Assembly (NCBI RefSeq): GCF_014779595.1
Contig: NZ_JACXZT010000001.1
Location: 124,001-188,000, forward strand
Source of the DNA: Halomonas sp. ML-15
GTDB taxonomy: Bacteria; Pseudomonadota; Gammaproteobacteria; Pseudomonadales; Halomonadaceae
Reading direction: 5' to 3'
Length of the DNA stretch: 64,000 nucleotides
The notes under the pieces are model-generated. The model searched no databases. It was not told where the DNA came from and worked only from the letters and a program-made list of their open reading frames with translations. The position numbers and the translations under genes were made by a program. Of the stretch, positions 39,847 to 48,469 are shown one piece after another. Position 1 is the first letter of the stretch; each line of letters opens with the position of its first letter.

Positions 39847-40448
39847 ACCGTTTCGAGCTCTGGTCGCGTCGCAAACGTGGACTGCCTGTCGAGCAACCGG
39901 AGAGCGAAGATGCCCCCCTGTCCGAGTCCCCGCGGCAGGCCGTTGAGACAAGCGAAGCCGCGGCGCACAGCGCACCCACCGCACACAGCAGTGCCCAGGA
40001 CGCTCCCGATGAAGCCACGGCAAGCCCCGTGGCCCCCCCTGCCGAAGGCAGCCTCGACGACAGCCTGCCCGACCCCGACACTCTGGGGCCCGGCAGTGAC
40101 TTCAAGGCCTACCTGGTGCCCGGCGTGAGTAGCGCACTCAAGAACCGGGCCCTGCGCCGCCTGTGGGCCACCGGAAACTACAATGTGCGCGATGGGCTGG
40201 ATGACTATGATCTGGACTACTCCCAGATGCGCAAGATGACCACCGAGACCAGTGAAACCGTGCGTCAATGGGGCAAGAAACTGCTCGACAAACTGGAGGA
40301 GCCCGATGAAGCGTCTGCGGACTCTCCCATCAGCAGCGCATCGGCGCACTCCGAGGAGGATACCCAAGGCGACGATGCAGCAGCGAATCCTGCCCCTTCT
40401 CGGCAACAAGACAGCAGCGTTGAACCGCCCCCCGAGGGGGAGCGTTGA
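39843..40448 (+). CDS. DUF3306 protein of the formate dehydrogenase locus
   Basis: A 201-aa soluble protein with a conserved start, MNRFELWSRRKRG, a long low-complexity acidic/Ala/Pro region (about 20-85), and the DUF3306 core FKAYLVPGVSSALKNRALRRLWATGNYNVRDGLDDYDLDY. The C-terminus is again disordered-looking. It always accompanies DUF3305 in formate dehydrogenase gene clusters; no biochemical function is established. Confidence 0.85.
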   Translation: MNRFELWSRRKRGLPVEQPESEDAPLSESPRQAVETSEAAAHSAPTAHSSAQDAPDEATASPVAPPAEGSLDDSLPDPDTLGPGSDFKAYLVPGVSSALKNRALRRLWATGNYNVRDGLDDYDLDYSQMRKMTTETSETVRQWGKKLLDKLEEPDEASADSPISSASAHSEEDTQGDDAAANPAPSRQQDSSVEPPPEGER

Positions 40449-40544
40449 AAGTGCTGCTGCTGAGTCAACTACGCATAGACTAATGAGGCATTGGCGACGC
40501 TGTACACAGGCGTCGACACTAGCGGTAATGCATTCATCTACTAT

Positions 40545-40550
40545 TATAAT
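40545..40550 (+). promoter_or_regulatory. Possible internal promoter of the fdh locus (-10 element)
   Basis: The 195-bp gap 40449-40643 is AT-rich and contains a perfect TATAAT here, without a matching -35. An imperfect hairpin (GACGC/GCGTC, about 40497-40514) lies upstream. It may be an activator-dependent promoter for the ferredoxin-to-fdhC genes. Confidence 0.35.
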
Positions 40551-40643
40551 GAGTGCGCTAATAAAAAAGGCGTAGCTTAATCAGCAATACCACGAAAGCG
40601 GTGCCATGACGCCGCTTCATGACCGACCTGACGATGAGAGACC

Positions 40644-42341
40644 ATGACACAACGCATCGCGCTGACTCAGCTCGACGCGCAGCACAATCGGCAGGCTCAG
40701 TCCGCCGCATTGGCTCGCGTCTCCTGGCCGACCAACCTGACACCGGCCAACGTCAGCTATCAGAGCCAAGGGCATCTGCTAGTCATTGGCCAGGCTGACG
40801 CCTGCCGCCATGCCTGTGATGCCCTGACGCCGCATCTCCATGATGACGGTTTGCGCAGCATTACCCTGATGGTCGATGCCGCCGGCAAATCGTCGACTTC
40901 CCTCACTGAACTGCCTGACGGCGTGATCTGCCAGCGGGCCGACCTCACCAAGCAGTCCCTCACTATCAGCGGTTACCTTGGGCGCTTCAGCGTAGTGCTG
41001 GAAAGCGCCGATGACTCGATCGATCTCGCCAAGGCGAGCCTGACGCGCCCCCACTTCGACCTGGTGCTCGACCTCGGCGACGCGCCTTGCTTGACGCTGG
41101 AGCTTCCGCCGCCAGGCTATCTGGCCGCGCGACCCGACACCCCCGCCTTTGCAGAGGCGCTGGCCGCCCTGCCCGAGATGGTCGGCGAGTTCGACAAACC
41201 CAAGTACTTCCATATCGATCACGACCTCTGTGCCCACGCCGGCCGCGGTCAACCGGGCTGCACTCGTTGCCTGGAGGCATGCCCCGCCGACGCCATCGTC
41301 AGCCAGCAGAAGCGCATCGAGGCGTGGATCGAGATTGACCCCTTCCGCTGTCACGGTGCCGGAAGCTGCACGGCCGCCTGCCCTACCGGCGCTATCCAGT
41401 ACCGGCTGCCGCAGCCTCAGGCGCAGCAGGATTACGTCGCTCGCCTGCTGGCGGCCTATCGAGAAGCCGACGGCCAGCTGCCGGTCGTTCGTTTCGCTGA
41501 CCGCGCGACGCTGGACGAGCAAGCAGCTCCTGCCGGGAACCTGCTAGACGTACCTCTCGAGGAAGTCGGCGCGGCGGGGCTCGACGACTGGCTGGCAGCA
41601 CTGGCCCAGGGCGCCTGCGAAGTACGCGTATTGCGTCCCGCCGTGCTGCCAGCCCGCATGGCCGCACAGATCGACGACCAGCTGCATCAGGCCCAGGCTA
41701 TCCTCGAGGCCCTGGGGCATGACCCACAGCGCATCCTGCTGCACGACGCCAGCGCCGAGCTGGCAAGCGAGCCGCTGCCCCATCTGCCCGCGCTGGCCGT
41801 CGCTCCATCGCCTACGGGGGGCAAGCGTGAGCGTCTTAACGCCACTCTCGACTGGCTGGCGCAACATGGCGAGCCAACAGGCGAACGCCATGCTCTGCCG
41901 GCCAATGCGCCCTTTGGCGGTCTGGTGGTAGACACTGCCGCTTGTACGCTGTGCATGAGCTGTGTCGCAGTCTGCCCCACTACGGCGCTGGCCGGAGGCG
42001 AGAGCCAGCCACAGCTCAGCTTTCGCGAAGCCGACTGCGTGCAGTGTGGCCTCTGCGACAGCGCCTGCCCGGAGAACGCTATCGCCCTGGCGCCGGGCTT
42101 CATGGCCAGTGAACAGCGCAGTGAGCGCGTGATCTGCAAGCAGGAGGCGCCATTCGAGTGCATCAGCTGCGGCAAGCCTTTCGCTACCGCCAGCACCATC
42201 GCCAGCATCAAGGCCAAGCTGGCGGACCACCCCTACTTTGCCGGCGATGCCATGGCGCGCCTCGAGATGTGCGAGGACTGCCGGGTCAAGGACGTATGGC
42301 ACGAACTGGCTCGCAACCCCAACGCTCAGCTGAAGGTGTGA
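40644..42341 (+). CDS. Multi-cluster 4Fe-4S ferredoxin-type protein of the fdh locus
   Basis: A 565-aa iron-sulfur protein. Two clusters of Cys motifs stand near residues 190-250 (CTRCLEACPADAI, CHGAGSCTAACPTGAI). Two more lie near 425-480 (CTLCMSCVAVCPTTAL, CVQCGLCDSACPENAI). The C-terminal region has further CxxC pairs (CISCGKP, CEDC). There is no signal peptide, so it is cytoplasmic. It is typical of Pseudomonas/Shewanella-type fdh clusters, where it is thought to help electron supply or maturation. It sits four bases ahead of the TorD-like gene. Confidence 0.88.
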   Translation: MTQRIALTQLDAQHNRQAQSAALARVSWPTNLTPANVSYQSQGHLLVIGQADACRHACDALTPHLHDDGLRSITLMVDAAGKSSTSLTELPDGVICQRADLTKQSLTISGYLGRFSVVLESADDSIDLAKASLTRPHFDLVLDLGDAPCLTLELPPPGYLAARPDTPAFAEALAALPEMVGEFDKPKYFHIDHDLCAHAGRGQPGCTRCLEACPADAIVSQQKRIEAWIEIDPFRCHGAGSCTAACPTGAIQYRLPQPQAQQDYVARLLAAYREADGQLPVVRFADRATLDEQAAPAGNLLDVPLEEVGAAGLDDWLAALAQGACEVRVLRPAVLPARMAAQIDDQLHQAQAILEALGHDPQRILLHDASAELASEPLPHLPALAVAPSPTGGKRERLNATLDWLAQHGEPTGERHALPANAPFGGLVVDTAACTLCMSCVAVCPTTALAGGESQPQLSFREADCVQCGLCDSACPENAIALAPGFMASEQRSERVICKQEAPFECISCGKPFATASTIASIKAKLADHPYFAGDAMARLEMCEDCRVKDVWHELARNPNAQLKV

Positions 42342-42345
42342 CGCC

Positions 42346-42972
42346 ATGACCCAGGCCATTGATACCCCCATCGCCCTGGACGACAGCGATGCCCTGCGTG
42401 CCGATATCTACCGCCTGTTGGGGCGCCTGCTGACCTCGCCGCCAGACCATGAGCTGCTGACGTTTCTCGCCGAACTCGAGGCAGATCCGGATGACAGCCC
42501 ATTGAGTCACGCCTGGCAGACGCTATCCCGCTGCGCCAGCGAAGCCGATGTCGAGACACTTAAGCGCGCCCACTTCCGTCATCTGATCGGTGTGATCCAG
42601 GGCGAGATCGTGCCCTACGCTTCCTGGTATCTGCACGGCCACCTGATGGATGAGCCGGTGGTCGCGGTGCGCCGCGACCTGCGCCAACTGGGACTGGAGC
42701 GCGACCCGGCGGTCAAGGAGCCCGAAGATCACCTGGCCGCGCTATGTGACGCCATGGCGTGGCTGATCGAAAAGGCCTCGGAGCGGCAGGCCACCTTCTT
42801 CAATCAGCATCTGGCCAGTTGGAGCCAGCGCTGCATGGGCGACCTGGCGGCAGTGGACACTCCGTTCTATGCCACTGTCGGGCAGCTTGGCCAGGTGTTT
42901 CTGAACATGGAGACAGAGCGACACGACGCCGCTCTCAGTGCGGTAAGGATCGTTGATCCAGCGCCCACCTGA
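42346..42972 (+). CDS. TorD-family molybdoenzyme chaperone
   Basis: An all-helical cytoplasmic chaperone of 208 aa that binds the Tat signal and apo-form of the molybdoenzyme until cofactor is inserted. Recognised by RADIYRLLGRLLTSPPDHELLTFLAEL at the start and EIVPYASWYLHGHLMDEPVVAVRRDLRQLGLE, which carries the usual P-Y-x-S-x-Y-like TorD motif. The expected client is FdhA (with FdhX), encoded just downstream. Confidence 0.9.
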   Translation: MTQAIDTPIALDDSDALRADIYRLLGRLLTSPPDHELLTFLAELEADPDDSPLSHAWQTLSRCASEADVETLKRAHFRHLIGVIQGEIVPYASWYLHGHLMDEPVVAVRRDLRQLGLERDPAVKEPEDHLAALCDAMAWLIEKASERQATFFNQHLASWSQRCMGDLAAVDTPFYATVGQLGQVFLNMETERHDAALSAVRIVDPAPT

Positions 42973-43039
42973 GGTATGGATACCAGCGGTAGACCCGCTA
43001 CGCTGTTTAATAATTAAGAATTCATGAGGAGAGACAAAC

Positions 43040-43240
43040 ATGCCTGACCAACACAACCCACAGCGGCGTCGTTTTCTGCGTGTGATGGGCATCGGCGGCG
43101 CCGCTGCCGGTACCGCTGCCGTAATAGGCAATGTCACGCTGGTCCAAGCCGACAATCCCGCAAGCAAGACCCAGGACGCGCCGCTGCGCTACCAGGAAAC
43201 CGACCATATCCGCGCCTTCTACGCCACGCTGCGTGACTGA
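43040..43240 (+). CDS. fdhX: Small twin-arginine protein of the fdh operon (FdhX-like)
   Basis: A 66-aa protein consisting of a Tat signal (RRRFLRVMGIGGAAAG, about 9-24) and about 30 further residues ending in YQETDHIRAFYATLRD. Small Tat proteins of this type precede fdhA in Shewanella-type formate dehydrogenase operons, and the name follows that usage. AGGAGAG before the ATG is strong. Whether it is a structural subunit or an export helper is not known. Confidence 0.8.
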   Translation: MPDQHNPQRRRFLRVMGIGGAAAGTAAVIGNVTLVQADNPASKTQDAPLRYQETDHIRAFYATLRD

Positions 43241-43275
43241 CGCCTTCGCGGTTAACGGCCAAGAGGAATGACTCG

Positions 43276-46128
43276 ATGCGCTTGACAAAAAAAGCCTCCA
43301 CTTCCGCCATCCCGGGGCTGGGCATCTCCCGCCGCCAGTTCCTGAAGCGTAGCGGTGCGACCACCGGTGGCCTCGCCGCCGCGGGGTTCATGGGCAACGG
43401 CATGCTGCGGCCGGCCGAGGCCAGCGGCAAGACACCGGTATCCGATGCACCGGTGGAAACCAAACGTACGATCTGTACGCACTGTTCAGTAGGCTGCGGC
43501 GTCTACGCCGAGGTTCAGGAAGGCATCTGGACCAAGCAGGAGCCCGCCTTCGACCACCCGATCAATCGCGGCGCGCACTGCGCCAAGGGTGCGTCGCTGC
43601 GCCAACACGGGCACTCCACCCGCCGCCTCAAATACCCCATGAAGCTGGTCAACGGCGAGTGGGAGCGCATGAGCTGGGACGACGCCATCGAGGAGATCGG
43701 CGACAAGCTGCTCGAGTTGCGCGAGGAGCACGGCCCGGACAGCGTCTACTGGCTGGGGTCGGCCAAGTTCAATAATGAACAGGCCTACTTCATGCGCAAG
43801 CTGGCCTCGATGTGGGGCACCAACAACACCGACCACCAGGCGCGAATCTGTCACTCCACCACTGTCGCCGGGGTAGCCAACACCTGGGGCTACGGTGCGA
43901 TGACCAACTCGCTCAACGACATGCAGAACAGTCGTTCGATCCTGTTCATCGGCTCCAACCCCTCCGAAGCGCATCCGGTGGCCATGCAGCACATCCTGAT
44001 GGCCAAGGAAAAGAACAACTGCGACATCATCGTCGCCGACCCGCGCTTCACTCGTACCGCGGCCAAGGCCAACAAGTACGTTCGCCTGCGCCCCGGCTCC
44101 GACGTGGCCTTCATCTGGGGGCTGCTGTGGCACATCTTCGAGAACGGCTGGGAAGATAGCGAGTATATCGCCCAGCGCGTCTACGGCATGGAGGACGTGC
44201 GCGCCGAAGTCGCCCAGTTCACCCCCGAGGTAGTCGAAGATGTCACCGGCGTGCCGGAAAGCGCCATGTACGACACCGCCAAACGCCTCTCCGACAGCCG
44301 TCCGGGCTGCGTCGTGTGGTGCATGGGCGGCACCCAGCACACCACCGGCAACAACAATACCCGCGCCTACTGCATCCTCGAGCTGGCGCTGGGCAATATC
44401 GGCAAGTCCGGTGGCGGCGCCAACATCCTGCGCGGCCACGATAACGTTCAGGGCGCTACCGACCTGGGCCTCGGCTCCGACTCGCTGCCCGGCTACTACG
44501 GCCTGGCCGAAGGCGCCTGGCAGCACTGGGCCAAGGTCTGGGACGTCGACTATGAGTGGCTCAAGGAGCGTTTCGACGACACCGAGTATGCCGACGGCAA
44601 GCCGATGTACACCAGCGGCATCACCGTCTCCCGCTGGGTCGACGGCGTGCTCGAGGAGGAGGACAACATCTCCCAGCGCACCGCGCTCAAGGCGATGTTC
44701 TACTGGGGCCATGCGGTCAACTCCCAGACCCGCGGGCCGGAAATGCAGCAGGCGATGCAGAAGCTCGAGATGATGGTCATCGTCGACCCTTACCCCACCG
44801 TTGCCGCTGTCATGCACGACCGCAGCGACGGCGTCTACCTGCTGCCCGCCGCCACTCAGTTCGAGACCACCGGCAGCGTGACCGCCACCAACCGCTCGCT
44901 GCAGTGGCGCGACAAGGTGATCGAGCCGCTGTTCGAGGCCAAGCCCGACCACGAGATCATGTACCGCTTCGCCCGCAAGCTCGGCTTCGGCGATGAGTTC
45001 GTCAAGCATATCGAGATGAACGGCGACGAGCCGCTGATCGAGGATATCCTGCGCGAGATCAACCGTGGCATGTGGACCGTCGGCTATACCGGCCAGAGTC
45101 CTGAGCGTCTCAAGGAGCATCAGCAGAACTGGCACACCTTCAGCTTCAGTAACCTGCGCGCCGAAGGCGGCCCTGCAGACGGCGACTACTACGGTCTGCC
45201 CTGGCCGTGCTGGGGCACCCCGGAGTTCCGCCACCCCGGCTCCCCCAACCTTTACGACACCAGCGTACCGGTCAAGGAAGGCGGCATGGGCTTCCGCGCC
45301 CGCTTCGGCATCGAGCGCAACGGCGTGAACATGCTGGCCGAGGGATCGGCGCCAGTAGAGTCGGACCTCACCGACGGCTATCCCGAGTTCACCGCTCAGA
45401 TGCTCAAGGATCTCGGCTGGTGGGACGACCTGACCGACGAGGAGAAAGAAGCCGCCGAGGGTGAGAACTGGAAGACCGACTTCTCCGGCGGTATCCAGCG
45501 CGTCGCCATCGAGCACGGCTGCGCGCCCTACGGCAATGCCAAGGCACGCGCCGTGGTCTGGACCTTCCCCGACGAGGTGCCAAAGCACCGCGAGCCGCTC
45601 TACACCACGCGCCGCGATCTGGTGGAACGCTTCCCGACCTGGGACGACTTCGACTCGATCATGCGACTGCCGACGCTCTACAAGACCATTCAGGATCGCG
45701 ACAACTCCAGCGACTACCCGATCATTCTGACCTCCGGTCGTCTGGTCGAATACGAGGGCGGTGGCGAAGAGACGCGCTCGATGTCGTGGCTCGCCGAGCT
45801 TCAGCAGGAGATGTTCGTCGAGATCAATCCGGCCAACGCCAACGATATCGGCATCAGCGACGGCGACGAGGTCTGGGTCGAAGGCGCCGAAGGCGGGCGC
45901 GTCAAGGTCAAGGCGATGGTCACCCGGCGGGTCGATCGCAATGTCGCCTTCATGCCGTTCCACTTCGGCGGCATGTTCCAGGGCGAGAGCCTGCGCGATC
46001 GCTATCCCGACGGCGCCGACCCCTATGTGATCGGTGAGGCGGCCAATACCGCCACCACTTACGGCTACGACCCGGTGACACTGATGCAGGAAACCAAGTG
46101 CACCATCTGCCGGATCGAACGCGCCTGA
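43276..46128 (+). CDS. fdhA: Formate dehydrogenase catalytic subunit alpha (Cys type)
   Basis: Molybdenum (or tungsten) bis-MGD enzyme oxidising formate to CO2, 950 aa, exported by Tat (SRRQFLKRSG at 18-27). The 4Fe-4S ligands are Cys67, Cys70, Cys74 and Cys102. The metal ligand is Cys192 followed by His193 in QARICHS; no in-frame TGA occurs, so this is a cysteine rather than selenocysteine enzyme. The C-terminal MGD-binding domain includes RRVDRNVAFMPFHFGGMF. Subunits B and C follow, with TorD and FdhX before it. The enzyme probably faces the periplasm and feeds electrons to quinone. Confidence 0.95.
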   Translation: MRLTKKASTSAIPGLGISRRQFLKRSGATTGGLAAAGFMGNGMLRPAEASGKTPVSDAPVETKRTICTHCSVGCGVYAEVQEGIWTKQEPAFDHPINRGAHCAKGASLRQHGHSTRRLKYPMKLVNGEWERMSWDDAIEEIGDKLLELREEHGPDSVYWLGSAKFNNEQAYFMRKLASMWGTNNTDHQARICHSTTVAGVANTWGYGAMTNSLNDMQNSRSILFIGSNPSEAHPVAMQHILMAKEKNNCDIIVADPRFTRTAAKANKYVRLRPGSDVAFIWGLLWHIFENGWEDSEYIAQRVYGMEDVRAEVAQFTPEVVEDVTGVPESAMYDTAKRLSDSRPGCVVWCMGGTQHTTGNNNTRAYCILELALGNIGKSGGGANILRGHDNVQGATDLGLGSDSLPGYYGLAEGAWQHWAKVWDVDYEWLKERFDDTEYADGKPMYTSGITVSRWVDGVLEEEDNISQRTALKAMFYWGHAVNSQTRGPEMQQAMQKLEMMVIVDPYPTVAAVMHDRSDGVYLLPAATQFETTGSVTATNRSLQWRDKVIEPLFEAKPDHEIMYRFARKLGFGDEFVKHIEMNGDEPLIEDILREINRGMWTVGYTGQSPERLKEHQQNWHTFSFSNLRAEGGPADGDYYGLPWPCWGTPEFRHPGSPNLYDTSVPVKEGGMGFRARFGIERNGVNMLAEGSAPVESDLTDGYPEFTAQMLKDLGWWDDLTDEEKEAAEGENWKTDFSGGIQRVAIEHGCAPYGNAKARAVVWTFPDEVPKHREPLYTTRRDLVERFPTWDDFDSIMRLPTLYKTIQDRDNSSDYPIILTSGRLVEYEGGGEETRSMSWLAELQQEMFVEINPANANDIGISDGDEVWVEGAEGGRVKVKAMVTRRVDRNVAFMPFHFGGMFQGESLRDRYPDGADPYVIGEAANTATTYGYDPVTLMQETKCTICRIERA

Positions 46129-46189
46129 CATCGCGACCCTGACCGCTTGACGGTGCGGCTGGCTAGCCGCGCCGGTATAGGAGAACAAC

Positions 46190-46825
46190 ATGGCCCAGAT
46201 GAAATTCATGTGTGACGCCGAACGCTGCATCGACTGCAACGGCTGCGTCACCGCCTGCAAGAACGCCAACGACGTGGAGTGGGGCATTCAGCGCCGCCGC
46301 GTGGTGACCCTCAACGACGGCGAGCCTACCGAGGTGTCGATCTCGGTGGCCTGCATGCACTGTGACGATGCGCCGTGCATGGCGGTCTGCCCTACCGACT
46401 GCTTCTACAAGACCGATGACGGTATCGTGCTGCACGACAAGGACCTGTGTATTGGCTGCGGTTACTGCCTCTACGCCTGCCCGTTTGGCGCCCCGCAGTT
46501 TCCCAAGCAGAACGCCTTCGGCGAGCGCGGCAAGATGGACAAGTGCACCTTCTGTGCCGGCGGCCCCGCCGACTCCAAGGAGGAAGAGTACGAAAAGTAC
46601 GGCGCCAACCGTATCGCGGAAGGCAAGCTGCCGCTGTGTGCCGAGATGTGCTCGACCAAGGCGCTGCTGGCCGGCGATGCGCAAACCGTTGCCGATATCT
46701 TCCGTCAGCGCGTGGTTCAGCGCGGTCACGAAGACGGTGCCTGGTCCGAGGTCAACCGCCAGGGACCCGACACGGCTGCGGCGCAGATGGACAACCTGGC
46801 CTACGACGCCACCCGCCAAGGGTAA
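46190..46825 (+). CDS. fdhB: Formate dehydrogenase iron-sulfur subunit beta
   Basis: A 211-aa electron-transfer subunit with four 4Fe-4S cluster motifs: CIDCNGCVTACK, CMHCDDAPCMAVCP, CIGCGYCLYACP, and a fourth site shared between CTFCAGG and LCAEMCSTKAL. There is no signal peptide, so it would be co-exported with FdhA or stay as the bridge to the membrane. GGAGAACAAC precedes the ATG. It passes electrons from FdhA to the cytochrome b subunit FdhC. Confidence 0.95.
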   Translation: MAQMKFMCDAERCIDCNGCVTACKNANDVEWGIQRRRVVTLNDGEPTEVSISVACMHCDDAPCMAVCPTDCFYKTDDGIVLHDKDLCIGCGYCLYACPFGAPQFPKQNAFGERGKMDKCTFCAGGPADSKEEEYEKYGANRIAEGKLPLCAEMCSTKALLAGDAQTVADIFRQRVVQRGHEDGAWSEVNRQGPDTAAAQMDNLAYDATRQG

Positions 46826-46836
46826 GGAGGCCGCCC

Positions 46837-47880
46837 ATGTCCCTGCTCAGACATGCCTGCATCGTGCTGCTGATGACCCTGCTGACGCTTGGCGTCGGCA
46901 GTCAGGCCGTGGCCCAGTCGGCCGACCCCAACCGGGAGATCTCTACCTCGGTAGGGACCGCTGATTCTGACATCTGGCGACAGGTCAGAAGCGGTGAGGT
47001 CGATGCCAATTACCGTGACACGCGCCATGACTCCAACTACAACCTGATCAACGCCGCCGGTCAGACCTGGCGGGAGATTCGTAACCACTGGGTCACCCCC
47101 TTCGGCCTGATCGCCATGGGCGGGATGATCGTCATGATCGCCCTGTTCTACGTGATCTTCGGCCGCAAGAACCTCGATGAACGGCCGACCGGACGCAAGC
47201 TGTTCCGCTGGTCGGCAGTCGAGCGCACGCTGCACTGGAGCGTGGCCTCGCTGTTCATCATCCTGGCGCTGTCGGGGCTCAATATCCTCTACGGCAAGTA
47301 TGTGTTCCGGTCGCTGTTCGGCGATGCCGTGTGGGGCGCGATGATCTCGGCTTCCAAGGTCTCGCACAACTACCTGGGACCGCTGTTCGGGATCCTGCTG
47401 CTGATCATCCTGGCCAAGTTCCTGAAGCACAATCTGCCGAAGAAACACGACCTGGCCTGGTTCAAGAAAGGCGGTGGGCTGATCGGCAAGGGGCATCCCG
47501 ATGCCGGCTTCGCCAACGCCGGCGAGAAGGTCTGGTACTGGCTGCTGGCCACTGCCGGTGTGGCGGTGATCATCAGCGGCCTGGTGCTCAACTTCCCCAA
47601 CTTCGACCAGTCCCGTGACACCATGATGTGGGCCAACGTTATCCATGCGGTGGCGGCCCTCGGCCTCACCGCAGTAGCGATGGGCCATATCTATATCGGC
47701 ACGGTGGGTACCGAAGGCTCTCTGGAGGGCATGAAGACCGGCTATGTCGATGAAGCCTGGGCCAAGGAGCACCACAACCTGTGGTACGACGAGGTCAAGG
47801 ATCAGGCGGTGGATGCCGAGACCCTCGATCAGTCGACCAGCGACGGCGGTGAAAAACCGGCGCCCAGTCAGCCTGGTTAA
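46837..47880 (+). CDS. fdhC: Formate dehydrogenase cytochrome b556 subunit gamma
   Basis: Membrane diheme cytochrome b that anchors the enzyme and reduces quinone. 347 aa: an N-terminal signal-like segment (1-27), a periplasmic stretch of about 60 residues, then four to five membrane helices (about 88-112, 135-153, 177-195, 235-255 and 270-290). Candidate heme His residues are in ERTLHWSVASLF, KVSHNYLGPLFG and NVIHAVAALG. It is longer than E. coli FdnI owing to the N-terminal extension, as in Shewanella-type FdhC. TAAGGAGG lies before the ATG. Confidence 0.93.
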   Translation: MSLLRHACIVLLMTLLTLGVGSQAVAQSADPNREISTSVGTADSDIWRQVRSGEVDANYRDTRHDSNYNLINAAGQTWREIRNHWVTPFGLIAMGGMIVMIALFYVIFGRKNLDERPTGRKLFRWSAVERTLHWSVASLFIILALSGLNILYGKYVFRSLFGDAVWGAMISASKVSHNYLGPLFGILLLIILAKFLKHNLPKKHDLAWFKKGGGLIGKGHPDAGFANAGEKVWYWLLATAGVAVIISGLVLNFPNFDQSRDTMMWANVIHAVAALGLTAVAMGHIYIGTVGTEGSLEGMKTGYVDEAWAKEHHNLWYDEVKDQAVDAETLDQSTSDGGEKPAPSQPG

Positions 47881-47912
47881 CACTCCGTCTGATTAGCCCT
47901 GGCCTACCTAGA

Positions 47913-48032
47913 GCGAGGGACGCCGGCGACAGGTCGCAGAGGAGGTTCTACGCCATGGATGGCGTAGGTAGCGCCCAGGGACGGGTTCACAGCGCCTCCT
48001 CGCAGACCTGTCGGCGGATCAGTCCCGAGCGG
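47913..48032. repeat. Dispersed nested inverted-repeat element, copy A
   Basis: A 120-bp element with complementary arms folding into one long interrupted hairpin: GCGAGGGAC (47913-47921) with GTCCCGAGC (48022-48030); GACAGGTC (47928-47935) with GACCTGTC (48005-48012); GAGGAGG (47939-47945) with CCTCCTC (47995-48001); and a perfect apical stem CTACGCCAT-GG-ATGGCGTAG (47948-47967). A second copy lies at 57117-57315, with compensatory base changes in three of these helices. It follows fdhC and precedes a terminator. It is intergenic, with no coding potential evident. Confidence 0.85.
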
Positions 48033-48069
48033 CGCTACTGTCTACAGTGGCGATGATGAGAGACCAGCG

Positions 48070-48097
48070 GACACCGCCTACGGGCGGTGTCTTTTGT
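48070..48097 (+). terminator. Intrinsic terminator downstream of fdhC and repeat A
   Basis: A 9-bp perfect stem GACACCGCC/GGCGGTGTC with a TACG tetraloop, followed by TTTTGTT. It probably ends the fdh operon transcript. Confidence 0.75.
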
Positions 48098-48157
48098 TAT
48101 GCTAAGCCCCAAACGTCCCTGCCGGCACCATACCGGCCCTGTCACAAGGAACACCCC

Positions 48158-48466
48158 ATGCAACATCTCGACGACGCCACCCGTACCGAACTCGAAGCCG
48201 CCGCCTTTCGGCGCCTGCTCAACCACCTCGACGAGCATAAGGAAGTGCAGAATATCGACCTGATGGTGCTCGCCGGCTTCTGCCGCAACTGCTTCTCCAA
48301 GTGGCTGGTCAACGCCGCCGACGAGCGCGATGTGCCACTCGACCTCGACGCCGCCCGCGAGTACGTCTACCGCATGCCCTACCAGGAGTGGAAGGAGAAG
48401 CACCAGACGCCGGCCAGCCCTGAACAACTCGCCGCCCTCGAGGCGCGCCACTCGGACAAGGGCTGA
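48158..48466 (+). CDS. DUF1244 family protein
   Basis: A 102-aa helical protein of the DUF1244 family: AAAFRRLLNHLDEHKEVQNIDLMVLAGFCRNCFSKW and YVYRMPYQEWKEKHQ are near-invariant in the family. No function is known. AAGGA precedes the ATG at 48158. It is three bases upstream of moaB, so probably co-transcribed with the molybdenum cofactor genes. Confidence 0.88.
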   Translation: MQHLDDATRTELEAAAFRRLLNHLDEHKEVQNIDLMVLAGFCRNCFSKWLVNAADERDVPLDLDAAREYVYRMPYQEWKEKHQTPASPEQLAALEARHSDKG

Positions 48467-48469
48467 GCC

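Noticed and set aside
40449-40643. A possible small gene or RNA in the AT-rich gap of the fdh locus.
   Set aside because: There is no convincing start with a ribosome binding site, and only a -10-like element and a weak hairpin were found, so I list only a possible promoter.
43250-44000. Possible selenocysteine codon in fdhA.
   Set aside because: The codon at the metal-ligand position is TGC (Cys192), and the frame has no internal TGA.
43486-46287. A 933-codon open frame on the strand opposite fdhA.
   Set aside because: It mirrors the real fdhA gene. In GC-rich genomes the antisense frame often lacks stops, the translation shows no domain, and no ribosome binding site or promoter is apparent.
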